A DNA stretch of 8,884 nt from Prevotella sp. (GTDB taxonomy: Bacteria; Bacteroidota; Bacteroidia; Bacteroidales; Bacteroidaceae), in contig JAJPZE010000181.1 of the NCBI GenBank assembly GCA_021204565.1, positions 1-8,884 of the forward strand, in the 5' to 3' direction. The translations under genes were made by a program, and so were the position numbers. Shown here piece by piece: positions 1 to 6,228 of the stretch. Every line of letters begins with the position of its first letter. The first letter of the stretch is position 1. The notes under the pieces are model-generated. The model was given only the letters and a program-made list of their open reading frames with translations, did not search any database and had not been told where the DNA came from.

Positions 1-839
1 ACAGTGTTGAGCGCGATGAAGAGTTTGTCGGCTATTTGCTTGTTCGACATGCCTTCGACGACGCATATAACCACCTCTTTCTCCCTGTCGGAGAGCGTCT
101 CCTGACCGCCGGGAGCTATCATATCCGCGATTCGTTGCGATACGTCCGTCTGCCGGCAAGCCTCTTCCTGCCGGCGTATTGCGGGCACGAAGATGTTCTC
201 CTCCACATCTATATGCTGGTGTAACCACCGCTCCGTCTGATAGATTTCGTAGAGGACGCCGGTCATCTTGTGGTTGCTCAACCCGTCCGGCGGCATATAA
301 CGGATAATTATATTTTTCAACTCGCGGAGCCGGAGGTCGGTTTGCGCGTGGTGTTTGGAGAAGGTCTCCACCATTGCGTTCTGCGCCAACACGCCGCCCA
401 AGAGCGCCTCAACGTAGGGGAAAAGGGTCTTCTCCTCGTAGAGCATATGACCCCGTATGCTTTGCGCGAGATTGTCGTAGAGGCGGAGAATTAGTTTGGC
501 GAGGCTGTCTTTTATGTCCAATGCGTCAATCAGAGAGAGGCGTAAGTGAGGCAATTCATAGTCGAGACAATAAGTATGCGACACGCGGATGTACTGCAAG
601 AGCGTCGGTAACGACAGCCGGTTGATACTCCCCCGGTCGAAATAACGATTGATTGAGTAGTTGACAACCGCGAGAAATGTGAATGTATCCACGTTCTGGT
701 CATCGCACACCTGAGCGACTGTCTTGTCGCCGAACCCCATCTTTATCCCGAACGCCCCCAACATCTGCAGAAAACTGTAATCATCGCTGATGATGCCGAT
801 CAGCTTGTCGCCGGGCTCGTACATTTTGGTTGTTCTCAT
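1..839 (-). CDS. Hemerythrin-domain / LuxR-type HTH transcriptional regulator (3' end outside window)
   Basis: I translated this by hand from the ATG at 839; 279 codons are open to the window edge and no stop is reached. Residues about 6-60 resemble the ScdA_N/DUF542 segment of YtfE/Ric/ScdA proteins, but the usual vicinal cysteines are absent (the segment reads IKMGFGDKT). Residues about 85-225 form a helical hemerythrin-like bundle with candidate di-iron ligands H88, H98, H131, E135, H163/H164, H207/H209 and E213. Residues from about 249 (LSDREKEVV, then GMSNKQIADKLFIALNT) are the start of a LuxR/NarL helix-turn-helix; the last part of that domain is missing. The architecture implies a soluble one-component regulator that senses O2, NO or iron/redox state through the metal site and binds DNA directly. 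Targets cannot be read from the window. It has its own likely promoter and a long gap to the upstream gene, so it is probably monocistronic at this end. Domain calls are firm; the ligand sensed is inference. Confidence 0.9.
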   Translation of the reverse strand, partial: MRTTKMYEPGDKLIGIISDDYSFLQMLGAFGIKMGFGDKTVAQVCDDQNVDTFTFLAVVNYSINRYFDRGSINRLSLPTLLQYIRVSHTYCLDYELPHLRLSLIDALDIKDSLAKLILRLYDNLAQSIRGHMLYEEKTLFPYVEALLGGVLAQNAMVETFSKHHAQTDLRLRELKNIIIRYMPPDGLSNHKMTGVLYEIYQTERWLHQHIDVEENIFVPAIRRQEEACRQTDVSQRIADMIAPGGQETLSDREKEVVICVVEGMSNKQIADKLFIALNT

Positions 840-887
840 ATGTAAAACCGGTTTTTGGGTAGTTGTCAACCTGTGATAAACGCCGTG

Positions 888-895
888 CAAAGGTA
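888..895 (-). promoter_or_regulatory. Likely -7 promoter element of the hemerythrin/LuxR gene
   Basis: On the minus strand these bases read TACCTTTG, a full match to the Bacteroidota -7 consensus TAnnTTTG. It lies 48 bases upstream of the ATG at 839, giving a leader of roughly 40 bases. I do not see a TTTG-like -33 element at the expected spacing, so the site rests on the -7 match and its position. Confidence 0.45.
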
Positions 896-960
896 GTGTT
901 TTTCCCGCGCTTTATGGCTCTTTAAGCGGGGCAAAATACCTTGTTTTGGGTAGGGGCGGG

Positions 961-1090
961 CGTCTTGTCATAGTGCCGGATGTCCCGAGACGAAGGTTCG
1001 TGCAAACGAGCGCACAAGCTCGCTTGATGCCGAGTGTAGCCGAAGCTCGACGGCAGGCAAAGTGCCCCGTAGCGGGCGCGGCGGACAGCC
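961..1090. repeat. GC-rich block of short palindromes, possible dispersed intergenic repeat
   Basis: Several short inverted repeats sit side by side: CGTCT/AGACG (961-965 with 988-992), CGAGC/GCTCG around a 6-base loop (1007-1011 with 1018-1022), CGAG/CTCG near 1031-1049 extended by TGC/GCA across a bulge, and CCCG/CGGG around TAG (near 1066-1075). The block is clearly richer in GC than the AT-rich flank that follows. Its make-up resembles REP-like intergenic elements, but copy number cannot be judged from one window. It could instead be a structured RNA or chance palindromes in GC-rich DNA. Confidence 0.35.
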
Positions 1091-1245
1091 TGTATATATA
1101 TAAAAACTTCGTGTTAAATATTCCTTTAATTGTGAATACGTAGGGTAGTGTGCAATCAAATTTTAGCTCAAAAAGCGCAAGATTTTAGGTCTCGTTTGGC
1201 ATCTCCGCATATCAAAACTGACAAGAATGTGGTTCGCGCCAAACA

Positions 1246-1347
1246 AAACCCCCGTAAATGACCCTCTCATTACTTAGTTATTGCACGCTCATTACACGGG
1301 GTTTCATAGGGCGAAACCCCGTACTTTCATAGGGTCAAACCCCGTGT
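1246..1347. repeat. Nested inverted and direct repeats built on AAACCCCGT
   Basis: ACACGGGGTTT at 1294-1304 is perfectly complementary to AAACCCCGTGT at 1337-1347 (11 bp, 32-base loop). Its inner 9 bases also pair perfectly with AAACCCCGT at 1314-1322 (9-base loop), so the two stems exclude each other. The arms at 1302-1322 and 1325-1345 form a direct repeat of 21 bases with two mismatches and a 23-base period. A third, slightly altered copy (AAACCCCCGT) lies at 1246-1255. The structure is seen directly. Its role is unknown: a terminator or attenuator for minus-strand transcription from the HD gene, a protein-binding array, or a dispersed repeat are all possible. No T-tract follows the stem on either strand. 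Confidence 0.6.
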
Positions 1348-1523
1348 TCTTATAAATCTGCAACTATGCTCAGATTATGTAAAAACATATAACAGCCTGA
1401 TTTTCAATACATTCCGAAATTCGCGAAAAATGATGCAAAACGCCCCGCCGTCGGCAATATTCGAATTTCAAACGTTAAATCCGGGAGTGTGTATTGTTTC
1501 GTTATGCGGGATTTATTCATAAT

Positions 1524-1546
1524 CGCCGGCTCCCGTCCCCCCGGCG
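1524..1546 (-). terminator. Possible weak terminator hairpin after the HD-domain gene
   Basis: CGCCGG (1524-1529) and CCGGCG (1541-1546) form a perfect 6-bp stem with an 11-base loop, beginning 18 bases after the stop of the HD-domain gene in its reading direction. The sequence beyond it on the minus strand is AT-rich but has no run of T. The stem is short, so this is a tentative call. Confidence 0.25.
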
Positions 1547-1563
1547 GACAGTGTTCGGGTTAT

Positions 1564-3669
1564 CTATTTTTTGCGTCTTTTTCTCCTGTTTGTCTCGCCG
1601 GTGTGCGGGGTTGTTTCGTTGGTTTTCATCTCGGGGTATGATATCCGCGTATGATAGATATTCATCAGCCGCTCGATAATCACTTTCTTGGCTGTCTGTA
1701 TGTCGCGGAACGTTATAGGGCACTCCTTGAAGTATCCGTCCGCCACTTGCGAGTCGATTATCCTGTCGATTAAAGCCGTTATGCTCTCCTCCGTATACTC
1801 CGTAAGCGAACGTGCCGCCGCCTCCGACGCATCCGCCATCATCAGCACCGCCTGCTCCTTAGTGAACGGATTGGGACCCGGATAAGTGAATGCGCCCTCG
1901 TCCACTTCCTCGCCTGCCCGGCTGTTCTTCTCCATTATGTAAAAATACTTGGCCTTGCCCCGCCCGTGATGGGTAAGGATAAAGTCGGTAATGTATCTCG
2001 GCAACCCTTGTTTCTCCGCCAATGCAACCCCTTGGGCGACGTGCCCGATTATTATTTGGGCGCTTTGCTTGTACGTCATATTCTCGTGGGGATTGTTGTG
2101 CTGTTGGTTTTCGGTGAAGAAAACCGGGTTCTCCATCTTGCCTATATCGTGATATAGAGCGCCCGTATGCACAAGCAAACTGTTGGCTCCGATCTTGTTC
2201 GCAACCTCCGTAGCGAGGTTCGCAACCGATACGGAATGTTGGAAAGTGCCGGGCGCAACCTCGCTCAACCGCCGCAACAGACCCCTGCTTGTGTTAGACA
2301 ATTCGAAGAGTACGACATCCGACGTGAAGTTGAACAGCTTCTCCACGACGTACATCAGCGGATATGCGAGCAGCGTCAACGCCCCGTTTGCAATGAAATG
2401 AAAATACATATCGGCGTCGAGCTTCATGTCGTCGTCGCTTTGGATAAGCTGCAATGCGTAATAAATAAGTATGCTCGCAAGACACACGAACGTTGCCGTG
2501 CGGAATACTTGCGAGCGCTTCGACAACTCGCGCAGGGAGAATATCGCAACCACTCCGGCGACGATCTGGATAATGATAAATTCGTATTGATACGTTACCG
2601 CCATAGCGGCAAGCAACACCGTTACCACGTGGGTGAAGAACGCCGTGCGCGAATCCATAAAGATGCGCACGAACATAGGGGCAATCGAGAAGGGCAGGAT
2701 GTAGACCGAGAGTATGCTGTGGGCAATAACAAACGACGTGAGCATAGGGAAGACGGCTATGAACACGTAGGGCATAAGCATCGAGCGCGGCTTGTCGAAA
2801 TAATCGCGCCGGTAGAGATAGAGATAACAAGTGAAGAGCAATACGAGCAACGTAACTTGGAGTATATGCCCGAAGAGGGTGTAGCGTATCGCGATTTTCC
2901 CGAGAGTTGAGTTGCTGTTCTCCTTTTCGAAAGAGGCGAGAATGCGTGCCGTCGCCTCGTCGACGATGTCGCCCCGATCGATAATCTTCTGTCCGGTCAT
3001 CACCATCCCGTCGGCAACGGGGATGCTGTTTATCAATTCGTCGCGCTCCACTTCGGTGCGGCGCCGGTCGTAGACGATGTTCGGCTCGATGTATTCATTG
3101 AGGTTACAACGACGCAACGCCTCCCCCGCATTACCGAGCTCCTCGTCGATGAAGAGCTGTTCGTATGCGTTGCGCGTGGAGTAGATGTACCCTATGTTTC
3201 TGCTGTCCACTTCCTTGCCGTCTATAATCCGGAGCATCGCCGCACGGTCTTTCGACAACTCATTAAACTCCCCCGTATCCATCACTCGTGCCTGGTAGAT
3301 GCGGTGCAAGCGGTTGACAACTATCCGCAAGTAATCGGCTCCCAGACCGGGAAAACCGTCGGGGAAGTCGGCTTCAAGTTTCTCAATCATACGTTCCTCT
3401 ACCTCCGGTTTCAGCGTGTAATAAGGTTGGAAGGCTTGGAGTATGGAGTCGCGCTCGTGGCGGAGAACCTCGTCGGTTTTGTAAATAGGGAAATCGAATT
3501 TGGCGATGAACGATCCGTACATCCACGGCTTGCCGACATTATACCGGAAAGTCTGCTTCTCGTTGCGCGGCAGAGCCCAAATCACCAGCACGATGCACGC
3601 TGCAACAATCAGTATGCGCGCGATAATGTCGCGTTTGTTATCGCTTTTGCTTATTCTGGAGACTTTCAT
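1564..3669 (-). CDS. pgpH: 7TM-HD (PgpH-family) membrane protein, probable cyclic-di-AMP phosphodiesterase
   Basis: A 701-residue protein, the usual size for 7TMR-HDED proteins. An N-terminal membrane helix (about 14-33) is followed by a large extracytoplasmic domain (about 34-258, 7TMR-HDED type), a cluster of about seven hydrophobic helices (about 260-442), and a cytoplasmic HD domain (about 470-680). Metal-site residues of the HD domain are present: H478 (GTFQHSV), H507-D508 (LYHDIGKM), H543 (IIGHVAQG), H567-H568 (LTHHGRGK) and D613 (MMADASEAA). Family knowledge: PgpH hydrolyses c-di-AMP to pApA or AMP at the cytoplasmic face, affecting potassium, osmotic and envelope balance. The tail is very basic (RRKRRKK). 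It is transcribed away from gltX. The ATG at 3669 places the first membrane helix close behind a short positively charged N-terminus, which supports this start. The substrate is inferred from the family; the domain call is secure. Confidence 0.92.
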   Translation of the reverse strand: MKVSRISKSDNKRDIIARILIVAACIVLVIWALPRNEKQTFRYNVGKPWMYGSFIAKFDFPIYKTDEVLRHERDSILQAFQPYYTLKPEVEERMIEKLEADFPDGFPGLGADYLRIVVNRLHRIYQARVMDTGEFNELSKDRAAMLRIIDGKEVDSRNIGYIYSTRNAYEQLFIDEELGNAGEALRRCNLNEYIEPNIVYDRRRTEVERDELINSIPVADGMVMTGQKIIDRGDIVDEATARILASFEKENSNSTLGKIAIRYTLFGHILQVTLLVLLFTCYLYLYRRDYFDKPRSMLMPYVFIAVFPMLTSFVIAHSILSVYILPFSIAPMFVRIFMDSRTAFFTHVVTVLLAAMAVTYQYEFIIIQIVAGVVAIFSLRELSKRSQVFRTATFVCLASILIYYALQLIQSDDDMKLDADMYFHFIANGALTLLAYPLMYVVEKLFNFTSDVVLFELSNTSRGLLRRLSEVAPGTFQHSVSVANLATEVANKIGANSLLVHTGALYHDIGKMENPVFFTENQQHNNPHENMTYKQSAQIIIGHVAQGVALAEKQGLPRYITDFILTHHGRGKAKYFYIMEKNSRAGEEVDEGAFTYPGPNPFTKEQAVLMMADASEAAARSLTEYTEESITALIDRIIDSQVADGYFKECPITFRDIQTAKKVIIERLMNIYHTRISYPEMKTNETTPHTGETNRRKRRKK

Positions 3670-3690
3670 TACTTGTGCATTAAGTGAGCG

Positions 3691-3698
3691 CGAAAATA
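3691..3698 (-). promoter_or_regulatory. Possible -7 element for the HD-domain gene
   Basis: The minus strand reads TATTTTCG, one mismatch from TAnnTTTG, 21 bases upstream of the ATG at 3669. The -33 region (around 3719-3727, T-rich on this strand) is only loosely similar to consensus. The short leader makes this a weak call. Confidence 0.25.
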
Positions 3699-3707
3699 GT
3701 GAAAAAC

Positions 3708-3739
3708 TTTTCTATGAGAGAAAAAACATATTACTTTTG
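3708..3739 (+). promoter_or_regulatory. Likely Bacteroidota-type promoter of gltX
   Basis: TACTTTTG at 3732-3739 matches TAnnTTTG fully. TTTT at 3708-3711 is a 3-of-4 match to the -33 TTTG with a 20-base spacer, within the usual range. Transcription would begin near 3746, leaving a leader of about 75 bases before the ATG at 3822. It shares the 152-base divergent region with the start of the HD-domain gene. Confidence 0.55.
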
Positions 3740-3821
3740 CGACGAAAACATTATGTTTTAACGCAGATTTTGACATTTCGGACGTGTAATAATACGGTCT
3801 CGAACCGGATAAGAGAAGAGC

Positions 3822-5345
3822 ATGGATAACAGGAAAGTAAGGGTTCGTTTCGCACCGAGCCCGACCGGACCGCTACATATCGGCGGGGTTCGTACGGCAT
3901 TGTACAATTATTTATTTGCCCGTGCGCACGGGGGCGACTTCGTCTTCCGCATAGAGGACACCGACTCGAACAGATTTGTGCCCGGAGCGGAAGAGTACAT
4001 CATCAGCGCATTCAAATGGTTGGGCATTAAGTTCGACGAAGGCGTAGGCATCGGCGGAGAACACGGACCGTACCGCCAGAGCGAACGGCGCAAGATTTAT
4101 AAAAGGTATGTCGACCGCCTCTTGGACGAGGGCAAGGCATACATCGCATTCGACACGCCGGAGGAGTTGGAGCGCAAACGAGCCGAAACGAGCAATTTCC
4201 AGTACGACGCAAGCACACGTATGACAATGCGCAACTCCCTCACTCTTCCCGCCCAAGAGGTGCAAGCACTGCTCGACGAAGACCGCCAATACGTTGTCCG
4301 CTTTAAGGTCGAGCCCGGCAGGGAGATACACATCAACGACATAATACGCGGCGAAGTGGTTGTCCGCAGCGATATACTCGACGACAAAGTATTGTACAAA
4401 AGCGCGGACGAACTACCCACTTATCATCTCGCGAATATCGTCGACGACCATCTGATGGAGATAACTCATGTTATCCGCGGAGAGGAATGGTTGCCTTCCG
4501 CTCCGCTCCACGTTTTGCTCTACGAGGCCTTCGGTTGGCGGGATACTATGCCCAAGTTTGCGCATCTTCCCCTCTTGCTTAAGCCCGAGGGCAAGGGCAA
4601 GCTTTCGAAACGCGACGGCGACCGTCTCGGATTTCCCGTTTTCCCGCTCGAATGGCGCGATTCGCGGACGGGAGAGGTCTGCCCCGGATATCGTGAAGCG
4701 GGGTGGTTCCCCGAGGCGGTAGTGAATTTCCTCGCGTTGTTGGGCTGGAACCCCGGTACGGAACAAGAGATATTCAGCCTCGACGAATTGGTGCGGGCGT
4801 TCGACGTAACACGTTGTTCGAAATCGGGAGCGCGGTTCGATTATCAGAAAGGCGTATGGTTCAATCACGAGTATATCCTCCGCAAGAGCGACAAAGAAAT
4901 TGCCGCGCTGTTTGCTCCGATAGTGGCTAACAACGGCGTGGATGAAAGCATGGAGCGCATCACGCGCGTCGTGAGCATGATGAAGGATCGCGTCAGCTTC
5001 GTTAAGGAGCTCTGGCCTCTTTGCTCTTTCTTCTTTATCCCGCCCGTTAGCTACGACGAGAAGACGCGCCGCAAGCGTTGGAAAGAGTATTCGGCAGAGC
5101 AAATGAACGAGTTGATAGACGTGCTCGCGGCGCTCGGCGACTTCTCCGGCGCCGCGCAGGAGCAGGCTGTCGGCGCGTGGATAGAGGAGAAAGGATATAA
5201 GCTCGGCGACGTAATGAACGCCTTCCGCCTCTGTCTCGTCGGCGAGGGAAAGGGACCGGGGATGTACGATATCTCCGCCTTTTTGGGCAAAGAAGAGACG
5301 CTCGCGCGGATCAAGAGAGCGATAAAGGTATTGGCACAAAATTAA
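3822..5345 (+). CDS. gltX: Glutamate--tRNA ligase
   Basis: A 507-residue class I aminoacyl-tRNA synthetase that charges tRNA-Glu with glutamate in the cytoplasm using ATP. The N-terminal Rossmann domain opens with RFAPSPTGPLHIGG, carrying the HIGH-like motif at H19-G22. The glutamate-binding region FRIEDTDSNRF follows at about 42-52. The KMSKS-like loop is KLSKR at 260-264, inside KPEGKGKLSKRDGDR. The C-terminal part (from about 330) is the helical anticodon-binding region. Length and motifs agree with Bacteroides-type GltX, and no zinc-binding cysteine cluster is visible in the acceptor-binding region. The start at 3822 lies immediately before the conserved N-terminal strand; a purine-rich AAGAGAAGAG precedes it. 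Whether it charges only tRNA-Glu or also tRNA-Gln (with GatCAB) cannot be decided here. The next gene follows after 10 bases and is probably co-transcribed. Confidence 0.98.
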   Translation: MDNRKVRVRFAPSPTGPLHIGGVRTALYNYLFARAHGGDFVFRIEDTDSNRFVPGAEEYIISAFKWLGIKFDEGVGIGGEHGPYRQSERRKIYKRYVDRLLDEGKAYIAFDTPEELERKRAETSNFQYDASTRMTMRNSLTLPAQEVQALLDEDRQYVVRFKVEPGREIHINDIIRGEVVVRSDILDDKVLYKSADELPTYHLANIVDDHLMEITHVIRGEEWLPSAPLHVLLYEAFGWRDTMPKFAHLPLLLKPEGKGKLSKRDGDRLGFPVFPLEWRDSRTGEVCPGYREAGWFPEAVVNFLALLGWNPGTEQEIFSLDELVRAFDVTRCSKSGARFDYQKGVWFNHEYILRKSDKEIAALFAPIVANNGVDESMERITRVVSMMKDRVSFVKELWPLCSFFFIPPVSYDEKTRRKRWKEYSAEQMNELIDVLAALGDFSGAAQEQAVGAWIEEKGYKLGDVMNAFRLCLVGEGKGPGMYDISAFLGKEETLARIKRAIKVLAQN

Positions 5346-5355
5346 TATACGGAGT

Positions 5356-6150
5356 ATGAAGAAGACAGTTGTAATATTGTTTGTTGCGTCGGCAGTGTTG
5401 TTCGCTTCGTGCGGCGCGGCGCTCACGGGTGCGGCGTTAGGCGGGTCGTTAGGCAGCGCCATAGGGGGTATCAGCAACGGTCCGCGCGGGCATGACATGG
5501 GCTTGCTCATCGGCACGGTTGGGGGCGCGGTTGTCGGCGCGGCGGTTGAATCGGCGGTTGACCGGAAAGAAGCCAACCAAAGAGCGGAAGACCAACGTAA
5601 GTACGAAGAGGAGAAAGCGCGTCTCGCAGCCAACAGGCAAGCGCGTCAGATGCAAGCCGGCGCGCAAGAGGAAGAGGTTTGTGATGAAGGCGGGGAATAT
5701 GCCGACGATCGCATTGACATTGACTTTGGCGAGAGCGACAGTTACATCGAAGACCTTGACAACGCTTCCGACGACGGGAGCGGGGCGCGTTATGCGGCGA
5801 TTGAAATACAGAACGTGCGCTTCGTCGACAGCGACGGGAGCAACACCATTCAGCGCCTCGAGCAATGCGAAATATCGTTCGAGATATACAACGCCGGTAA
5901 TCGGGCGGCGGTCAATATCGAGCCGGCGGTAACGGAGAAGTCGTCCGGCGGACACATTCAGGTGTCCCCGAGCATACTCATAGAGAGTCTCGCGGCGGGC
6001 AAGGGAATACGATACACGGCGCGTGTAAAGGCGGATAACGCCATCAAAGACGGTAACGCAGACTTCGAAATAACCGTTACACTCGACGGCGAACCTACCG
6101 ATACGGATATTGTATTCTCTATCCCCACGACAAAAGAGACAAGCAACTAA
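5356..6150 (+). CDS. Glycine-zipper lipoprotein of unknown function
   Basis: A 264-residue protein with a lipoprotein signal peptide: MKKTVVILF, a hydrophobic core, then lipobox LFASC with the lipidated cysteine at 19. Residues 20-65 are rich in glycine and alanine with repeated GxxxG spacing (GAALGGSLGSAIGG and GTVGGAVVGAA), a glycine-zipper membrane-associating segment. Residues about 70-105 are charged and probably coiled coil, and 105-142 form an acidic low-complexity linker. Residues about 147-258 look like an all-beta, Ig/CARDB-like domain (pattern FEIYNAGNRAAVNI). It is probably anchored to the outer or inner membrane and faces the periplasm or surface. The catalytic function, if any, is not recognisable. 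The gene starts 10 bases after the gltX stop, with GGAG close before the ATG, so it is likely in the gltX transcript; a strong hairpin follows its stop. The lipoprotein nature is secure; the domain fold is inferred from pattern only. Confidence 0.88.
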   Translation: MKKTVVILFVASAVLFASCGAALTGAALGGSLGSAIGGISNGPRGHDMGLLIGTVGGAVVGAAVESAVDRKEANQRAEDQRKYEEEKARLAANRQARQMQAGAQEEEVCDEGGEYADDRIDIDFGESDSYIEDLDNASDDGSGARYAAIEIQNVRFVDSDGSNTIQRLEQCEISFEIYNAGNRAAVNIEPAVTEKSSGGHIQVSPSILIESLAAGKGIRYTARVKADNAIKDGNADFEITVTLDGEPTDTDIVFSIPTTKETSN

Positions 6151-6157
6151 GAGGCGC

Positions 6158-6211
6158 AACCTCTCCGGCGACGACGGCATAATGTCCCGGTTTTATCTTG
6201 CCGGAGAGGTT
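6158..6211 (+). terminator. 12-bp hairpin after the lipoprotein gene, probable terminator
   Basis: AACCTCTCCGGC (6158-6169) and GCCGGAGAGGTT (6200-6211) are perfectly complementary, with a 30-base loop. The stem begins 7 bases after the lipoprotein stop and is followed by the T-rich TAATTAGTATTCTTT. The loop is longer than typical for an intrinsic terminator. It would separate the gltX-lipoprotein transcript from the SDR-PAP2 pair, although I see no clear promoter for the latter in the remaining bases, so readthrough or an mRNA-stability role is also possible. Confidence 0.5.
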
Positions 6212-6228
6212 AATTAGTATTCTTTAAG

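Larger units (their letters stand above)
840..1563. other. Long non-coding intergenic region
   Basis: There are 724 bases between the start of the regulator and the stop of the HD-domain gene, both on the minus strand. Short open frames here (for example 946-1143 plus, 968-1159 minus) have no recognisable domain or convincing ribosome binding site and run through palindromic sequence, so I do not call them genes. The region is mosaic: a GC-rich palindromic block (961-1090), a sharply AT-rich run including TATATATATA (about 1091-1140), a 7-bp inverted repeat GTTTGGC/GCCAAAC (1194-1200 with 1238-1244), the nested repeats at 1246-1347, and an AT-rich stretch to about 1440. No tRNA, rRNA or known structured RNA is recognisable by eye. 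An unannotated small RNA cannot be excluded. Confidence 0.75.

Noticed and set aside
993..1003. GGTTCG motif resembling a tRNA T-arm
   Set aside because: No matching acceptor, D-arm or anticodon stem can be built around it.
946..1159. Small open frames on both strands in the intergenic region
   Set aside because: No domain or credible ribosome binding site is seen, and they pass through the palindromic block, so they are more likely spurious.
1302..1345. Two near-identical 21-base direct repeats considered as a CRISPR remnant
   Set aside because: The copies are separated by only two bases with no spacer-sized unique sequence, and no cas gene is present.
2167..2910. Open frame of 247 codons on the plus strand
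   Set aside because: It is wholly antisense to the 7TM-HD gene, with low-complexity His/Arg/Glu-rich translation typical of a shadow frame.
4413..5633. Long open frame of 406 codons on the minus strand
   Set aside because: It lies opposite gltX and the start of the lipoprotein gene, shows no recognisable domain, and is a by-product of codon bias in the real genes.
5449..6180. Open frame of 243 codons on the minus strand
   Set aside because: It is antisense to the lipoprotein gene, has no domain, and its translation is rich in Arg and Val as expected from the complement.
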